From NCBI GenBank assembly GCA_029858505.1, contig JAOUEW010000003.1, forward strand, positions 186,001 to 250,000: 64,000 bases of DNA, written 5' to 3'. Origin of the DNA: Deltaproteobacteria bacterium. Lineage in GTDB: Bacteria; SAR324; JACQKK01. A program made the position numbers and the translations under genes. The notes beneath the pieces were generated by a model. That model was not told the origin of the DNA. It did no database searches and saw only the letters and a list, made by a program, of their open reading frames with translations. Position 1 is the first letter of the stretch; each line of letters begins with the position of its first letter. Of the stretch, positions 34,747-44,034 are shown piece by piece.

Positions 34747-37277
34747 CCCAGTTGTTTGGGATAATCCAAGTCTTCCGGCTCATCATCCTGGTCATCATCC
34801 TCTTCATCGCTGGGCTCCTCGCTGTGCCCTGACCCGCCAGAAACCTCCTCCACCACAGTGATTCCCTCTCCTTCCTCGCTCTCTTCGTCGTCATCACTTT
34901 CTTTGGCGCTTTTGGCAAAGGCCGTCAGCTGGGCCATGGCCTTGGCATACAGGGTTCCTTCCGGATAGGTTCCCTCCGGGCCCAGTTCTCCCGCGGGCAA
35001 CCCGGTCATCAACGCCACGCCTTCCTCCACCCGGCGGATGGTGTAGATGTGGAATTTTTCGTCCTTCACGGCCTGGATGATGTCGTCGGACAGCATCAGG
35101 TTCACCCGGTTGGTGTAGGGAATCATCACCCCGCACCCCGTGGGGAACCCCGCGTCTTTCACGAACTCATAAAATCCCCGCACTTTTTCGTTCACCCCCC
35201 CAATCGGCTGAATTTCTCCGTGCTGGTTCATGGACCCGGTCACGGCAATGTTCTGCAGCACCGGCACCCCGCTCAAGGCCGACAGGGTGGCCAAAAACTC
35301 CGCCACGGTGGCCGAGTCGCCCTCGATCAAACCGTAGTTCTGCTCAAAACAAATCGACACCGACAGGGCCAGGGGGTTCTTTTGGGCGAACAGTTTGCCC
35401 AGGTATCCGTTCAAGATCAGCACCCCTTTGGTGTGAATGCGGCCCGACAAGTCGGCCTCCCGCTCGATGTTAATCAACCCCGCCCGGCCCGCGTAGGCTT
35501 GCGCTGTGATGCGGGTCGGCACCCCAAACATGGTCTGCCCCACCTGATACACCGCCAACCCGTTCACCTGCCCCACCTTGCCGCCCTCAAAATCCAGCAG
35601 AATCGTTCCCTCGCGGATTTCCCGCTTCACCAGTTCTTCTATTTTGCTGTGGCGAAAGTCTCGGTTGTCCAGGGCCTGGGCCACCACCGCCCGGTCCAAA
35701 GACGTCTGCCCTTCCAGCCGGGCCAGGGTGTCGGCCTCGGTAAGGATGTCCATGATTTCGATCATCTGGGCGCTCAGGCGGTTTTGGTGGCTCACCGCCC
35801 GCCCCGACTCCTCCACCAGCCGGGCCACCGCCCCCGCTTCCAGGGGCAGCAAGTTTTGCCGCTGGCTCTGGTACAACAGGTAATCCACATAGTGATCCAT
35901 CAGGGCCGGGGTACGGGCCAGGGTGCCTGAAAAATCCGCCTGAATTTTAAACAACCGGTCAAACTCATCGTCCACCACCCGAATCATTCCAATCAGGTCT
36001 TCGTCCCCAATCAAAATCACCTTGGTGCGAAATTCGATCAGTTCAGGTTCCATGTGCGAGTGGGAGCGCAGGCCGTACTCGGCCAGTTGGTCTTGCAGCT
36101 TGATCCGCCCGGCCCGCAGGGCCCGTTTGAGAGCCTGATAGGCCATGGGCTGCTGAACCAAGTCAATGGCCTGCAAAATAAGGTAGCCCCCCGAAGCTTG
36201 CAGCAAAGACCCCGCCCGGATCTGAGAGAAGTCCGTCTTCAACACCCCGTGCTCCTCCGTGTAGTCCACCCCGCCAATCAAGTTCACATAGGTGGGAGAA
36301 AGCTCCACCACCATGGGGGCGTGGTTTTCCCCGGAGCGGTCCACCAAAATATTCAACCGGCTGTTCTTCAAAAACTGCTGGCGGAGCGCCTGCACCTGCA
36401 TTCCCCCAAAGGGGGTCGACACAGCGCTTTCCGCCAAAAACAGAAACCGCTTGTCCACAATTTCTCGCTCTAGTTCTTCCAGAAACTGCCCCAAGGGGGG
36501 GGTCTCCTCCAGCAGCTTCCGCATCCCGCTCACGTACTCGCGCACCAGGGCCGACACCTGCTGCTCGATGAAGGCATCAATGGTTTCTCGTTTTTCTCGG
36601 TCCAGCGCCAGCAGTTTGGGGTTCACCTCGGCCATTTTGCCCAGCAGCTCTTTTCGCCGTTCATCAAACCGCTGCCGCTCCTCCACCGTCAGGCTTAGGT
36701 ATTCCTCCTCTTTCATGGGGTGCCCATCCACCAGGGGAATCAAGTTCACCCCCGTGCTGGTGGTTTGCACCACCATGCCCAAACTTTCGGCGAAGGTTTC
36801 CACCTCTTTGCTCAAGGCTTGTTCCTTGGCCTCCACGGCTTCTTTCATCCGCTGCACGTTGGCCTTCACCGCGGGCTGTTCCAGCAGGTTGGGAATCTGC
36901 CGGTCCAGCAACGAGAGCAATTCCTCGATGTAACGGTTCACCTGCTTGCCCTGGCCTGGCGAAAGGTACAATACCAGGGGGCGTTGGGGGTTGGTGTAAT
37001 TTTGACGCAGGCAAATGTCTTGGCCGGGGGGTTCTCCCTGGGCTTTGTCTTCCACCAGCCGGTGGACCGTGGGGGTTTTGCCGCTGAGAGGCATGCCGGT
37101 CACGGTGATGTTGAACCGCCCCTCCTTCACCGCCAGCCCGAAGGCCAGGGCTTTCAGCCCCCGCTCCTGGCCGGGCAAGGTGGGGGCGGCCTGGGGCACC
37201 TTCCGCTGGCCGATTTGTTCTGGGTCACAAGCGCAGATCAGATCCGACCAACGCAATTCGGTGGGTTTTTCGGTCAT
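34743..37277 (-). CDS. Lon-like (LonB/LonC-type) AAA protease
   Basis: An 844-aa protein: N-terminal AAA-like domain with Walker A GMPLSGKT (near residue 60), a coiled helical insertion (120-290), and the S16 Lon proteolytic domain (about 555-770) with the catalytic Ser in EGDSATVAE and Lys in GGVNEKVRGFY. This is the type of bacterial Lon relative with an inserted helical domain (AAA_32). The Walker B-like strand reads GGYLILQAID, so the expected Asp is Gln; ATP hydrolysis may be altered. The last 50 residues are very acidic and low-complexity. It is divergent from the TPR lipoprotein. Confidence 0.9.
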   Translation of the reverse strand: MTEKPTELRWSDLICACDPEQIGQRKVPQAAPTLPGQERGLKALAFGLAVKEGRFNITVTGMPLSGKTPTVHRLVEDKAQGEPPGQDICLRQNYTNPQRPLVLYLSPGQGKQVNRYIEELLSLLDRQIPNLLEQPAVKANVQRMKEAVEAKEQALSKEVETFAESLGMVVQTTSTGVNLIPLVDGHPMKEEEYLSLTVEERQRFDERRKELLGKMAEVNPKLLALDREKRETIDAFIEQQVSALVREYVSGMRKLLEETPPLGQFLEELEREIVDKRFLFLAESAVSTPFGGMQVQALRQQFLKNSRLNILVDRSGENHAPMVVELSPTYVNLIGGVDYTEEHGVLKTDFSQIRAGSLLQASGGYLILQAIDLVQQPMAYQALKRALRAGRIKLQDQLAEYGLRSHSHMEPELIEFRTKVILIGDEDLIGMIRVVDDEFDRLFKIQADFSGTLARTPALMDHYVDYLLYQSQRQNLLPLEAGAVARLVEESGRAVSHQNRLSAQMIEIMDILTEADTLARLEGQTSLDRAVVAQALDNRDFRHSKIEELVKREIREGTILLDFEGGKVGQVNGLAVYQVGQTMFGVPTRITAQAYAGRAGLINIEREADLSGRIHTKGVLILNGYLGKLFAQKNPLALSVSICFEQNYGLIEGDSATVAEFLATLSALSGVPVLQNIAVTGSMNQHGEIQPIGGVNEKVRGFYEFVKDAGFPTGCGVMIPYTNRVNLMLSDDIIQAVKDEKFHIYTIRRVEEGVALMTGLPAGELGPEGTYPEGTLYAKAMAQLTAFAKSAKESDDDEESEEGEGITVVEEVSGGSGHSEEPSDEEDDDQDDEPEDLDYPKQLG

Positions 37278-37469
37278 GGGCCCCTGGGGAGATCGGGTTC
37301 TTTTGGTTAACCCATTATCTCATATTTCCACCCCCAATTTCCCTGCTCCCCCGGCATAAACACAACTGAATAAATCACCGATTTTCTGACAAGCACGGTT
37401 GTTGCATTAAATGCATTGACCCGGAAGGACAACTTCTGCCCCCAGAGACCATCGCCCACAAATAAAACC

Positions 37470-38261
37470 ATGAAATCTAAAACATATCATCAGGTTATCT
37501 CAACACTCCGAAGCCTAACCCTGGGGTTGGGCGGGGCAGGAATGATCATGCTATGGACGCCAGGATGCTCCTCCCAGGAAGAAATCGCCCTCTCGGCCAT
37601 GACCCATTTTCACAAAGGCGCCGATGCCCACCTGAAGGGGGACCAGCGGGGGGCCATCCGCCACTACAAAATGGCCCTGGAACTGGACGATCACGTTTAC
37701 GAAGCCTGGTACAACCTGGGTCTGGCCTATTACCAAACCGAGAACTACGCGGAAGCCGAGATGAGTTTCCGCAAGGCCCTAGAGGTTCAACCCGACTCCC
37801 CCGATGCCCATTATAATTTGGCGTTGACCCTGGATCGGCTGAACCGGGTGGATGAAGCGGACCGCCAATACCATTTTTACCGCACCTTGATGGCCGCGGC
37901 GGCGGCCACCCCAGCGGCGGCGGCACCCGCTTTGCCCTGGGTCAACGCGCCGGCCGCCAAACCTGCCGTTCAACAAGCCCCCAAACCAGGCCGCCCCGAT
38001 GCCGCCCCGGCTGGGACCCCGGCAGAGGCTACCGCTGGTCAACCCCCACAGTTAGACAAGCCCCCCTTGGGGCAGTCTGCTGCGCCGTCTTCTCAACCCC
38101 AGGCTGGCACCCCGGTTCGTCCAGGGCCCAGGCCAGGGGCCCAGGCCCCCAGGCCTGCCCCGCGGGCCACACCGCAGGCAGCCCCCAGGGCTTCTTCCTC
38201 TCAACCGGCTTCTCATGGAGCATCTGAAAAATGGTGGAACAAGGAGTTCCCGAATCCCTGA
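37470..38261 (+). CDS. TPR lipoprotein with Pro/Ala-rich tail
   Basis: A 263-aa exported protein. After a signal sequence ending WTPGCSS (an imperfect lipobox before a single Cys, about residue 34) there are at least two TPR motifs (DDHVYEAWYNLGLAYYQ, SPDAHYNLALTLDRL) to about residue 135, then a long Pro/Ala/Gln/Arg-rich disordered tail. The ATG at 37470 is used because the open frame further upstream begins with TTG and non-secretory residues. It is probably an outer-membrane-anchored scaffold. The next gene starts inside its last 31 bases. Confidence 0.8.
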   Translation: MKSKTYHQVISTLRSLTLGLGGAGMIMLWTPGCSSQEEIALSAMTHFHKGADAHLKGDQRGAIRHYKMALELDDHVYEAWYNLGLAYYQTENYAEAEMSFRKALEVQPDSPDAHYNLALTLDRLNRVDEADRQYHFYRTLMAAAAATPAAAAPALPWVNAPAAKPAVQQAPKPGRPDAAPAGTPAEATAGQPPQLDKPPLGQSAAPSSQPQAGTPVRPGPRPGAQAPRPAPRATPQAAPRASSSQPASHGASEKWWNKEFPNP

Positions 38262-40603
38262 TCCCAGGGCAAACTGAACCAAGTCTGCCCCCACTCCCCT
38301 CCCTGCACGGGGGCGGAGATATCCTGCGGCTGGATTTTTTAATTCAAAGCCTGGATCACCCGGATTCCCAGGTGGCCATGTGGGCCGCCTACACCCTGGT
38401 GGAACGCCACCAGGAACAGGTGCATTTGTTTTTGGACCGGTTGGTGGCCTCTCCCCTGGATGACGTGCGGGAGTCTGGGGTGAACTTGGCCGGAAAACTC
38501 CGGCTGTCGGCCTATGGGTTTCCTCTGCTGCGGCTGTTTCTCCAGGCCCAGGGTGAAATCAAAGCCTCGGCGGCGGCGGCCCTGGGGCGGCTGGCCTATG
38601 CCCCGGCGGAAAAGGCCCTGCTGGAATACTTCGAACAGTCGGTACTGCAAGCCGAGCGAAACCTGCCCGACCTGGAGGCGGCGGCCCAGGCCCTGCTAGA
38701 CTTAAACCCCGAACGCCATTGGAAGCGGGTGGCCGCCCAGTTGGCCCCGGCCATCAAAAGTCACCCCCTGTTTACCAGCCTGTACCGGGTGCTCAGCCGC
38801 CACGCCACCACCGGCGAGCGGATGGCGCAACTGGCCCAGGCCTACCAATCTCCCCGCAAGCTGTTCCACGATTTCAACTTGGTGCGCCACCTGATGGAAC
38901 TCACCGGAAGGCCCAACACCAGCCGCCACCTGCAGGCCCGCCTGAACCACGGGCTGACCCTGCCAGAAGCCTACCGGGAAGCCCTGGGGGTGCTGGGGCT
39001 GGACGAGGCCATGGCCCGCGCCGAAGAGGAAATCACCGCGCTGCGGGCCTGCGCCCCCACCGCCGAAGGGGTGGCTCATTTGTTGGAGTGCATTCCCCCC
39101 TTGCTGCGGGCGCTGCTGCCCGGAGACGAAGAAGCCGAACGCCTGATTCAACTGGCCAAGGGCTGCCAAGCCTGGACCGCCGAGTGGGACGAAGCCATTT
39201 TGAAAGTGCGAGAGATGGAATATCACTTTTTGGCCGCCCTGCCCCTCACCGCCGCCTTGAAACACGCCGAACACACCTGCCTGGAGAAACCAGAGGCCCA
39301 CGCCCTCACCATCGCCCAAATTTATCGCTCTCCCATGCTGTCTCCCAGCTTCATGCGCCGGGTGCTGGGGCTGATGGCGGTTCCCACCCCCGACGGCCAT
39401 GCTGAACCTGACGGAGAAGGCCCCCCGGAATGGCTGTGGGACGATGAAAAGGAAGCCCTGTGGAAACTGTTTTCCGGACAATTGGAAAAAGCCGATTATC
39501 CGTTTGAACAGGTGCTGCCCCAACCTTGGAATTATCAAATTCCCGGATTGATGGAGCGGCTGGCCCGCCTGCTGGAGCGACGGTTGCCCTACTTTTTAAA
39601 CACCGGTCGGCGCAAGGCCGTGGATTACACCCTGGAGGTGCTGCGGCGTGCCGGCCAAGCCGATGCCGCTAGCCTGCTGGCGGCCCGGTTCGACCCCCTG
39701 ATGATCCGCCACCGCCAAGCATTTCTGGAATTCATCAGCCACCTGCCAGACCGGCGGTTCTTGGCCCCCCTGGTGCGCCACACCCGAGAGTACGACCCGG
39801 ACCAGGACCGGTTGATCCGATTCATCGCGGCCGTACACGGCCTGCAAGCCCCGGCCCTGCCCGAGCCCGCCCAGCCACGCCCCCTGGGGGCCAACCCCAC
39901 CACCGCCCGGCTGGTGTGCCCCTCGTGCCATTCGGTTTACCATTACCTGCTGCAAGAGGTGTATGTTTCTTTAGACCGGGTGGAACAACGGCAAATCCCC
40001 CGGGAGGAAGACATTTGGCTGCCCGCCCCCCTGGTGTGCAAAAATTGCCACGAGACGGTTCCCTTTCATCCGGACCTGCCTTTTTTGCAGGAACTCTACG
40101 CCGATATTTTGAACATGCGGATGATTCACTTGAACCACCGCGACAACTCCGGCCCCAGCCACCTGCATCTCATCGCCTTTCCCCATTTGGACGGAAAGCC
40201 GGTGCATCCCGCGTTGTTCTTGGCGGACGTTCAGCAGGCCCTGGCTCACCCAGACAGCCTGACCCCCGCCCGCCGGGCACTGCTGCAAACCGAAGCCGGA
40301 AAACTCTACCTAGAAATGGGGAACCGGGAAAAAGCGCGGGAGGCCTTCCAAGACATTCTCACCGGATCGGAACGAAACCCCGCGGCGCTGTATCACCTGG
40401 GGCTCATCGCCTTCCAAGAGAAAAACCTCCACGACGCAAGAGTGTATTTCTCTCTGTTGGTGCAGTCGTGCGCCAGGGAGTCGTTTGAAAAAGACGCCGA
40501 GAACCCGGTGGACCTGGCCCAGCACTACCTGCGGCTGCTGGACCGCCCAGACTACAAGCGCACTCAGTTCCGGCTGATTTCTTCAGACCCTTCCCCCGGC
40601 TAA
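38231..40603 (+). CDS. HEAT-like repeat, zinc-ribbon and TPR protein of unknown function
   Basis: A 790-aa cytoplasmic protein I do not recognise as a named family. Residues about 35-200 look like helical HEAT-type repeats (QVAMWAAYTLVERH, SAAAALGRLAYAPA). The middle is helical. Near residues 561-605 there is a split zinc ribbon CPSCH ... CKNCH. A TPR follows at about 690-760 (LYLEMGNREKAREAFQDIL, LYHLGLIAFQEKN). The start overlaps the TPR lipoprotein gene by 31 bases, so the two are probably co-expressed. The zinc ribbon inside a repeat protein suggests a scaffold that binds a partner; that is inference. Confidence 0.75.
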   Translation: MVEQGVPESLIPGQTEPSLPPLPSLHGGGDILRLDFLIQSLDHPDSQVAMWAAYTLVERHQEQVHLFLDRLVASPLDDVRESGVNLAGKLRLSAYGFPLLRLFLQAQGEIKASAAAALGRLAYAPAEKALLEYFEQSVLQAERNLPDLEAAAQALLDLNPERHWKRVAAQLAPAIKSHPLFTSLYRVLSRHATTGERMAQLAQAYQSPRKLFHDFNLVRHLMELTGRPNTSRHLQARLNHGLTLPEAYREALGVLGLDEAMARAEEEITALRACAPTAEGVAHLLECIPPLLRALLPGDEEAERLIQLAKGCQAWTAEWDEAILKVREMEYHFLAALPLTAALKHAEHTCLEKPEAHALTIAQIYRSPMLSPSFMRRVLGLMAVPTPDGHAEPDGEGPPEWLWDDEKEALWKLFSGQLEKADYPFEQVLPQPWNYQIPGLMERLARLLERRLPYFLNTGRRKAVDYTLEVLRRAGQADAASLLAARFDPLMIRHRQAFLEFISHLPDRRFLAPLVRHTREYDPDQDRLIRFIAAVHGLQAPALPEPAQPRPLGANPTTARLVCPSCHSVYHYLLQEVYVSLDRVEQRQIPREEDIWLPAPLVCKNCHETVPFHPDLPFLQELYADILNMRMIHLNHRDNSGPSHLHLIAFPHLDGKPVHPALFLADVQQALAHPDSLTPARRALLQTEAGKLYLEMGNREKAREAFQDILTGSERNPAALYHLGLIAFQEKNLHDARVYFSLLVQSCARESFEKDAENPVDLAQHYLRLLDRPDYKRTQFRLISSDPSPG

Positions 40604-40652
40604 TCTTCTGCCGGGGTATTCTTCTCTGCTTGTGATGTTCCCCCCCCGAGAA

Positions 40653-40723
40653 GCACCCCTCCCTGGCACCTTCGGTGCCTGTCCCTCCCCATCATGGAGG
40701 GGATGCCCGCAGGGGAGGGGTGC
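40653..40723 (+). other. Three-way-junction structured sequence
   Basis: An outer stem of 11 Watson-Crick pairs plus one G-U (40653-40664 with 40712-40723) encloses two hairpins: GGCACC-TTC-GGTGCC (40665-40679) and a 6-bp stem with 7-base loop (40682-40702). There is no T-tract after it, so it is not a plain terminator. It lies in the 210-base gap between the HEAT/zinc-ribbon gene and the cysteine desulfurase gene. Confidence 0.6.
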
Positions 40724-40813
40724 AAGGATGGGATGGCTTTTTCTTGCGGCAATTGAAAAGATGGACTTGGTTCTCTGTGTTCCCTCTCCCCCCAATGCCC
40801 AAACCACCCGGCC

Positions 40814-41977
40814 ATGGCCGACACCCCCTGCATCTACCTGGATTACAACGCCACCGCCCCTTTGTGGCCAGAAGCCGCCCACACCCTTTCCCGGGCCGCC
40901 GCTGAGGCCTGGGCCAATCCTTCCAGCACCCACCGGCCCGGCCAGCAGGCCCGGGCTGCCCTGGAGGAGGCCCGGGGGGCCCTGGCCCGTTGGCTGTCCA
41001 TAGAGCGTGCCCAGCTCACCTTTACCAGCGGCGGCAGCGAGGGCAACAACACCCTGCTGGGCTGGCTGGCCTGGGAACCCCGCCCTGTTCATCTGGTGAT
41101 ATCCGCCGTGGAGCATCCCTCGGTGCTGCGGGTGGCGGAGTGGCTGGAGAGCCGGGGGGTAGAAGTCAGCCGCCTGCCAGTGAACCCCCAGGGGCAGGTG
41201 ATGGCCGACCGACTGGAAGAACTGCTGCGGCCCCACACCCGGCTGGTGAGCGTGATGACGGCCAACAGTGAAACCGGGGTGATTCAACCCCTGGGGGCTC
41301 TGGGGGCCCTGCTGGCCCGCCTGAACCAAGACCGCCCCCCCCAGCAGCGCGTCTGGTTTCACACCGACGCCGTCCAGGCCGCCGGGCGGATTCCCCTGGA
41401 TTGGAAGGGCTGGGGGGTGGATGCCGCCACCCTTACTGCCCACAAAATGGGGGGGCCCAAGGGCATTGGGCTGCTGTGGGCCGCCCGTGAATACCCCTTC
41501 CACCCCTTGGTGCGGGGGGGCGGCCAGGAACGGGGCCGGCGCTCTGGCACCGAACCGGCTTACCTGGCGGCGGCCTTCGCCACGGCGGCGGAGCAGACCG
41601 CCCGGCACCAAACCGAATTCACCCAACGCTGGCGGGAATGGCGCGATGCCCTGGCCAGGGAGCTGGCCCAAGAGCCGGGGTTCTTCCTGGTGGGGGAACT
41701 GAGCGAGCGGCTGCCCAACACCCTGAACGGCGGGTTCGAGGGGGTTCCCTCCGATCTGTTGGCCATTCGGCTGGACCTGGCGGGGGTGGCGGTGTCCACT
41801 GGCTCCGCCTGCCAGTCGGGGGCGGCCCATGCCAGCCATGTGCTGGAAGCCATGGGGCTGCCCGAAGCCCGCCGCGAGGCCGCCATCCGCATCAGCCTGG
41901 GCCATGGCACCACCTGGGAACATTGCCAGCAAGCCGCGGAGATCATCCGCCGAGAGGCCGCCTTTTTACGGGGCTAA
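40814..41977 (+). CDS. Cysteine desulfurase (NifS/IscS-like)
   Basis: A 387-aa PLP enzyme that takes sulfur from cysteine for Fe-S clusters, thiolation or cofactor synthesis. Family marks: YLDYNATAP, ANPSSTHRPGQQAR, TFTSGGSEGNN, the PLP Lys in TAHKMGGPKGIG, RSGTEPAYLAA and the catalytic Cys in STGSACQSG. The Cys loop is of the longer class I type. It is not next to iscU or other Fe-S assembly genes but lies 2 kb before cysM and a CysO-like carrier, which would fit a role in sulfur supply. Confidence 0.94.
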   Translation: MADTPCIYLDYNATAPLWPEAAHTLSRAAAEAWANPSSTHRPGQQARAALEEARGALARWLSIERAQLTFTSGGSEGNNTLLGWLAWEPRPVHLVISAVEHPSVLRVAEWLESRGVEVSRLPVNPQGQVMADRLEELLRPHTRLVSVMTANSETGVIQPLGALGALLARLNQDRPPQQRVWFHTDAVQAAGRIPLDWKGWGVDAATLTAHKMGGPKGIGLLWAAREYPFHPLVRGGGQERGRRSGTEPAYLAAAFATAAEQTARHQTEFTQRWREWRDALARELAQEPGFFLVGELSERLPNTLNGGFEGVPSDLLAIRLDLAGVAVSTGSACQSGAAHASHVLEAMGLPEARREAAIRISLGHGTTWEHCQQAAEIIRREAAFLRG

Positions 41978-42445
41978 AAAATAGAGGTAAAATAGAGCAT
42001 CGGGCTTATGACTATTTTAACCTGAAAGAAGCAAATCTTTTCTTAAAAAAGCAACGCCCCGTTTTTCGTCTGCTGTCCGTTTCCATGGAAAGCAGGGATA
42101 AAGAGAGTATAGAAACGCCTACATAACCAGGATTTTTGCTGTAAAAAGGGGAATGGGGGGCGAAGCCCCCAAAAGTCAGGGGGACGGGAACAAGGAAGAG
42201 AACTTGCGGGGCTCGGCTTAAGAATTCTTCCAGGGGGCCGATACTCTTGGTAGGCAGAACTTCCGTTCAGCCTTAAAGCCCCGATGGGGGCACGGGAAGG
42301 CAGGGAAGCTTTCTCATTCCACCGGCAGGGACGCCGGAGACCCGTATCCACGGGACATCTTTGCTCCCCTCCGGGAGGCGGACCCTCCCGGATGGTTCAC
42401 CTGTGCTGGCCCATTGCTCCACACCCGATCGCAGGAGCCATTCCC
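41978..42445 (+). other. Intergenic region with repeat copy C
   Basis: No gene is seen in these 468 bases. It holds a copy of the dispersed repeat (42127-42172) and, at 42031-42050, an A/T-rich 20-mer whose inverse lies at 44381-44400. A 6-bp GC hairpin (GGGGGC-GAA-GCCCCC) lies within the repeat copy. An AGGAG ribosome site at the right end serves the next gene. Confidence 0.6.
42127..42172 (-). repeat. Dispersed repeat, copy C (partial)
   Basis: Matches the reverse complement of 51551-51593 in copy A: shared blocks TTTTTGCTGT and GGCGAAGCCCCCA with only a few changes between. It lacks the left-end GAGA.CTCTGC motif, so it is a fragment. Confidence 0.6.
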
Positions 42446-42847
42446 ATGGCCCATTCCATTCTTTCCTGGCTGAAACCCCTTTCTCGCGCCCTGGTCATCA
42501 CCCTGGCCATGACCCTGATGCTGGCGCCCGCCGCCCAGGCCCAGCGCTACAAAAAGCATCGGAATTTCTACGACATCAAAGAGTTGCAAAAGTTGTTCGC
42601 CGTGGCCAGAGAATCGGGCCTGTCTCAAAAAGACATTGAAGCCATGGTGATTGAGGATAACGGCAAGGTCATTAACGCCTGGAAATACCTGCAAGACCTG
42701 CTGAAAGCGGAGAAAGAGAAGGAAGCCCGCCGCCAAGCCCTGCTGGCCAAACGCTATCTAAGCCCCACGGAAATCATGGACGAAATGGACCAGTCTCAGC
42801 CAGAAGATTTGACCCAACTGCGGGATTCGTTCAGCGTAAACCCCTAA
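42446..42847 (+). CDS. Small exported protein of unknown function
   Basis: A 133-aa secreted or periplasmic protein. The signal peptide is clear (basic n-region, LVITLAMTLML core, AQA-QR cleavage near residue 32). The mature part is helical and highly charged (KELQKLFAVARES, DLLKAEKEKEARRQALL). The ATG at 42446 follows AGGAG by 9 bases and is preferred to an in-frame start at 42284 that would add a non-secretory extension. No domain is recognised. Confidence 0.75.
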   Translation: MAHSILSWLKPLSRALVITLAMTLMLAPAAQAQRYKKHRNFYDIKELQKLFAVARESGLSQKDIEAMVIEDNGKVINAWKYLQDLLKAEKEKEARRQALLAKRYLSPTEIMDEMDQSQPEDLTQLRDSFSVNP

Positions 42848-43010
42848 CCTAAACTCCCCGCTTTCCTGTTCGCCTTTTTTTCCCTAGAATAAGACTGGCC
42901 TTAAGCCTTGTTGGCTTACCGGGGAGGTTTCCCAGGCGAATTGAAAGCCCTGGGAATGCTGTTGATTTCTCCCATTTTCCCAACCCCCTGTGTTCCTTGT
43001 CGTGGATCCG

Positions 43011-43982
43011 ATGACCACCCCCGCCCAGGCCGCCCAAGAACTTCCCCCGTTGGGCCAAACCTTAACCAGTTTGATTGGCAACACGCCCCTGCTGCGGCTG
43101 GCCCACCTGTGCCCGGCGGGGCGCCTGCTGGCCAAGGCCGAGTGGTACAACCCCGGTCAGTCGGTGAAAGACCGGGCCGCCTGGAACATCATTCACCAAG
43201 CTGAAGTGGCTGGCCGCCTGAAGCCCGGCATGGAGCTGCTGGACGCCACCTCTGGCAACACCGGTATTGCCTATGCCATGATCGGCGCGTCTCGCGGCTA
43301 TAAGGTCACCCTGTGCATGCCCGCCAGCGTCACCCCCTCCCGGGTGAAAATCCTGAAAGCCTACGGGGCCGAGTTGATTCTGACCGACCCCGCCCTGTCT
43401 TCCGATGGGGCTATTTTGAAAGCTCGGGAAATGTACCGGGCCGACCCCGACCGGTTCTTCTACGCCGACCAGTACAGCAACGACAACAATTGGCGGGCCC
43501 ATTTTCAATCCACCGGCCCGGAAATCTGGCAGCAAACCGAAGGGCGGATCACCCACTTCGTGGCCACCCTGGGCACCTCTGGCACCTTCATGGGGGTCAG
43601 CCGTTACCTAAAAAGCCGCAATCCGGCGGTTCAGGTGGTCGAAATCCAACCCGATTCCCCCTTTCATGGCCTGGAAGGCATGAAACATATGGAAAGCTCC
43701 ATCGTTCCAGCGTTCTACGACCCCGCCTTGGCCGACCGGAAAATGACCGTGCGCACCGAACGGGCCTACCGGCGGGTGGTGGAAGCCTCCCGCCGGGAGG
43801 GCCTGCTGCTGGGCATCTCTTCCGGCGCTGCCCTGGAAGGGGCCCTGACCCTGTGCGCCGAGAACCCCCAGGGGGTGGTGGTCACCCTGTTCCCCGACAG
43901 TGGAGTAAAGTATTTGAGCGAACATTTTTGGAATGATACCCTGGAAGACATGACCCCACCCAGCGGAACGAAAACCCCGTAA
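43011..43982 (+). CDS. cysM: Cysteine synthase, CysM type
   Basis: A 323-aa PLP-dependent O-acetylserine/O-phosphoserine sulfhydrylase. Family marks: LIGNTPLLRL, the PLP Lys in GQSVKDRAA, the substrate loop TSGNTGIAYA and the phosphate-binding GTSGTFMG, and SSGAALEGA near the end. The ATG at 43011 is used; a GTG at 42990 is possible. It is followed 52 bases later by a MoaD/ThiS-type sulfur carrier, the arrangement of the CysM-CysO route in which sulfide is delivered as a protein thiocarboxylate (established for mycobacteria). The Mec peptidase and a ThiF-type activating enzyme are not adjacent. Confidence 0.94.
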   Translation: MTTPAQAAQELPPLGQTLTSLIGNTPLLRLAHLCPAGRLLAKAEWYNPGQSVKDRAAWNIIHQAEVAGRLKPGMELLDATSGNTGIAYAMIGASRGYKVTLCMPASVTPSRVKILKAYGAELILTDPALSSDGAILKAREMYRADPDRFFYADQYSNDNNWRAHFQSTGPEIWQQTEGRITHFVATLGTSGTFMGVSRYLKSRNPAVQVVEIQPDSPFHGLEGMKHMESSIVPAFYDPALADRKMTVRTERAYRRVVEASRREGLLLGISSGAALEGALTLCAENPQGVVVTLFPDSGVKYLSEHFWNDTLEDMTPPSGTKTP

Positions 43983-44034
43983 CTATTTTATTTCACTATC
44001 TTATCAATAACATACCAATACCCGGAGAACACCC

